A stretch of 64,000 bases of DNA from Bacteroidales bacterium (lineage in GTDB: Bacteria > Bacteroidota > Bacteroidia > Bacteroidales > Bacteroidaceae): assembly GCA_012517855.1 (NCBI GenBank), contig JAAYUD010000067.1:1-64000 (forward strand), read 5' to 3'. Position 1 is the first letter of the stretch. Each line of letters starts with the position of its first letter. The position numbers and the translations under genes are program-made. This document shows positions 63,021-64,000 of this stretch, piece after piece. The notes under the pieces are model-generated. The model saw only the letters and a list, made by a program, of their open reading frames with translations. It was not told where the DNA came from and did not search any database.

Positions 63021-64000
63021 ATGAGAAAAGATATGAAATCTATATCAGAGCTTAAAGATAATATATTTGTTATTCCTACTCATCAAAGAGGTTATAGATG
63101 GAGAAATGACAATGTTGAAGCTTTGCTAAATGATATAAAAGAATTTATTGAAGAAAAGAAGCCTTCTATAAACCAAAAACGAGTCTATTGTTTGCAGCCT
63201 CTTGCTGTAACAGAAATAACACCTAACAAATATAATGTTGAGGATGGGCAGCAGAGATTAACTACCTTATTTCTTTTGCATAAGTACCTCTTTAAAAACA
63301 ATAATGATTTCTACTCATTCGATTTTGAGAGCGATATAAAAGGAATCAGAAAGTCGTATTTGACTGATGAAATAGACAACACAAACTACAAAGATCAAAG
63401 TGATATAAACTTATATCATATCGGTTGGGCTTACACATCGATAAAGGAGTGGTTTGTTAATGGTCTCGGCAAAGGATGCGAAGAGGAATTCAAAACATTA
63501 TTGAATGCAGATTCAAAACATGACTCAATACAATTTATATGGTATGTGGTAGACAAAGGTAAAGCTAGGGAGGTATTTAGAGACCTTAACTATGGAAAAA
63601 TAAGATTGACGGGAACAGACCTAATTAAGGCATTATTATTGTCTAAAGATAATGGTTTAGCCGAAGAGGACAGAGCTGTAATAGGTCAACAACTGGAGGA
63701 CATGCAAGTAATGATGGAAAACGATAGATTTTGGTTTATGTACCAACATAGTGACCCTATCTATCATACAGATAGAATGGACTTCCTTTTCAACTTGACC
63801 GAGAATGTTAGCGAGGATGATTATCATCATTTCCCATATCTGGCTTTTTCTAAATTTAATAAAGCGCAGAAGGAAAATAAATTACTAGAAGAGTGGGGTA
63901 AGGTTCGCACACTATATATTATACTAAACGACTTATACGAGAATCCTTACTATTATCATTATATTGGCTATCTAGTAAATAGAACAAAAAATTTTACTCT
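63021..64000 (+). CDS. DUF262 domain protein, 3' end outside window
   Basis: ATG 63021 opens a frame of at least 326 codons that runs off the window. The N-terminal DUF262 signature is clear: FVIPTHQRGYRWRNDNVEAL and then YNVEDGQQRLTTLFLLHKYL, with the DGQQR motif near residue 75. DUF262 is a ParB-like nucleotide-binding fold found in GmrSD and related modification-dependent defence enzymes, where it hydrolyses NTPs. Whether a DUF1524 HNH nuclease domain follows cannot be seen. It lies 10 bp after the exonuclease gene. Confidence 0.88.
   Translation, partial: MRKDMKSISELKDNIFVIPTHQRGYRWRNDNVEALLNDIKEFIEEKKPSINQKRVYCLQPLAVTEITPNKYNVEDGQQRLTTLFLLHKYLFKNNNDFYSFDFESDIKGIRKSYLTDEIDNTNYKDQSDINLYHIGWAYTSIKEWFVNGLGKGCEEEFKTLLNADSKHDSIQFIWYVVDKGKAREVFRDLNYGKIRLTGTDLIKALLLSKDNGLAEEDRAVIGQQLEDMQVMMENDRFWFMYQHSDPIYHTDRMDFLFNLTENVSEDDYHHFPYLAFSKFNKAQKENKLLEEWGKVRTLYIILNDLYENPYYYHYIGYLVNRTKNFT

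Overview
The window looks like a chromosomal stretch from a gut-type member of the Bacteroidales (Bacteroidota). The evidence is AT-rich DNA, Sus-type polysaccharide utilization genes with a hybrid two-component sensor, lipoprotein and signal-peptide rich ORFs, weak Shine-Dalgarno sites, and Bacteroides-type promoters (TAnnTTTG about 20 bp after TTG). I cannot fix the genus from sequence alone. No rRNA operon and no CRISPR array were seen.

1-35 kb, all on the + strand, is a large glycan-utilization locus. It opens with the C-terminal end of a GH71/GH99-like protein. Next come a hybrid two-component sensor/regulator, a PA14-containing GH3 enzyme and a BglX-like GH3 gene broken by one in-frame TAA. 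After a 1.1-kb degenerate gap comes a SusC/SusD block: an IPT-NHL lipoprotein, SusC, SusD, a DUF1735-type lipoprotein, a Big2-CBM6 lipoprotein and an unknown lipoprotein. A second enzyme block follows: a full GH71/99-like protein, GH78, a GH127-like protein, GH20, PA14-GH3, BglX-like GH3 and GH27. The order PA14-GH3 then BglX-GH3 occurs on both sides of the SusCD block, so an old duplication is likely. The enzyme set points to a branched, heterogeneous glycan with galactose, rhamnose, arabinose and glucose or xylose ends; the substrate is inference.

35-43.4 kb is ordinary core genome: DUF4954 beta-helix protein, HflX, S41 peptidase, coiled-coil lipoprotein and RsmI on the - strand, then thymidine kinase, an AI-2E family transporter and tRNA-Lys(UUU) on the + strand.

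43.46-47.55 kb is a small island at the 3' end of tRNA-Lys. It is bounded by 58-bp direct repeats (54/58 identical) and holds a decayed relaxase, an XRE-ImmA/IrrE gene overlapping a PIN-like gene, and an unknown ORF. A TTGACAA-N20-TTGTCA motif lies before the regulator gene and again before the unknown ORF. No integrase is present.

47.6-58 kb is mixed: HipAB, a second copy of the degenerate repeat seen at 10 kb (inverted), short elements with CATAAGGACGAAA inverted ends, an S41-like peptidase, a DUF5131 protein, a multidomain GH31 enzyme (Fn3, F5/8C, dockerin and cohesin-like domains), and two related small lipoproteins.

58.3-64 kb looks like a defence-type or accessory island: an AAA+ ATPase with a long unknown N-terminus, a tiny BNR-like protein, a stand-alone FtsZ C-terminal-like domain, a WYL regulator, a DEDDh exonuclease and a DUF262 protein cut by the window end. 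This last set is my best candidate for an undescribed system.
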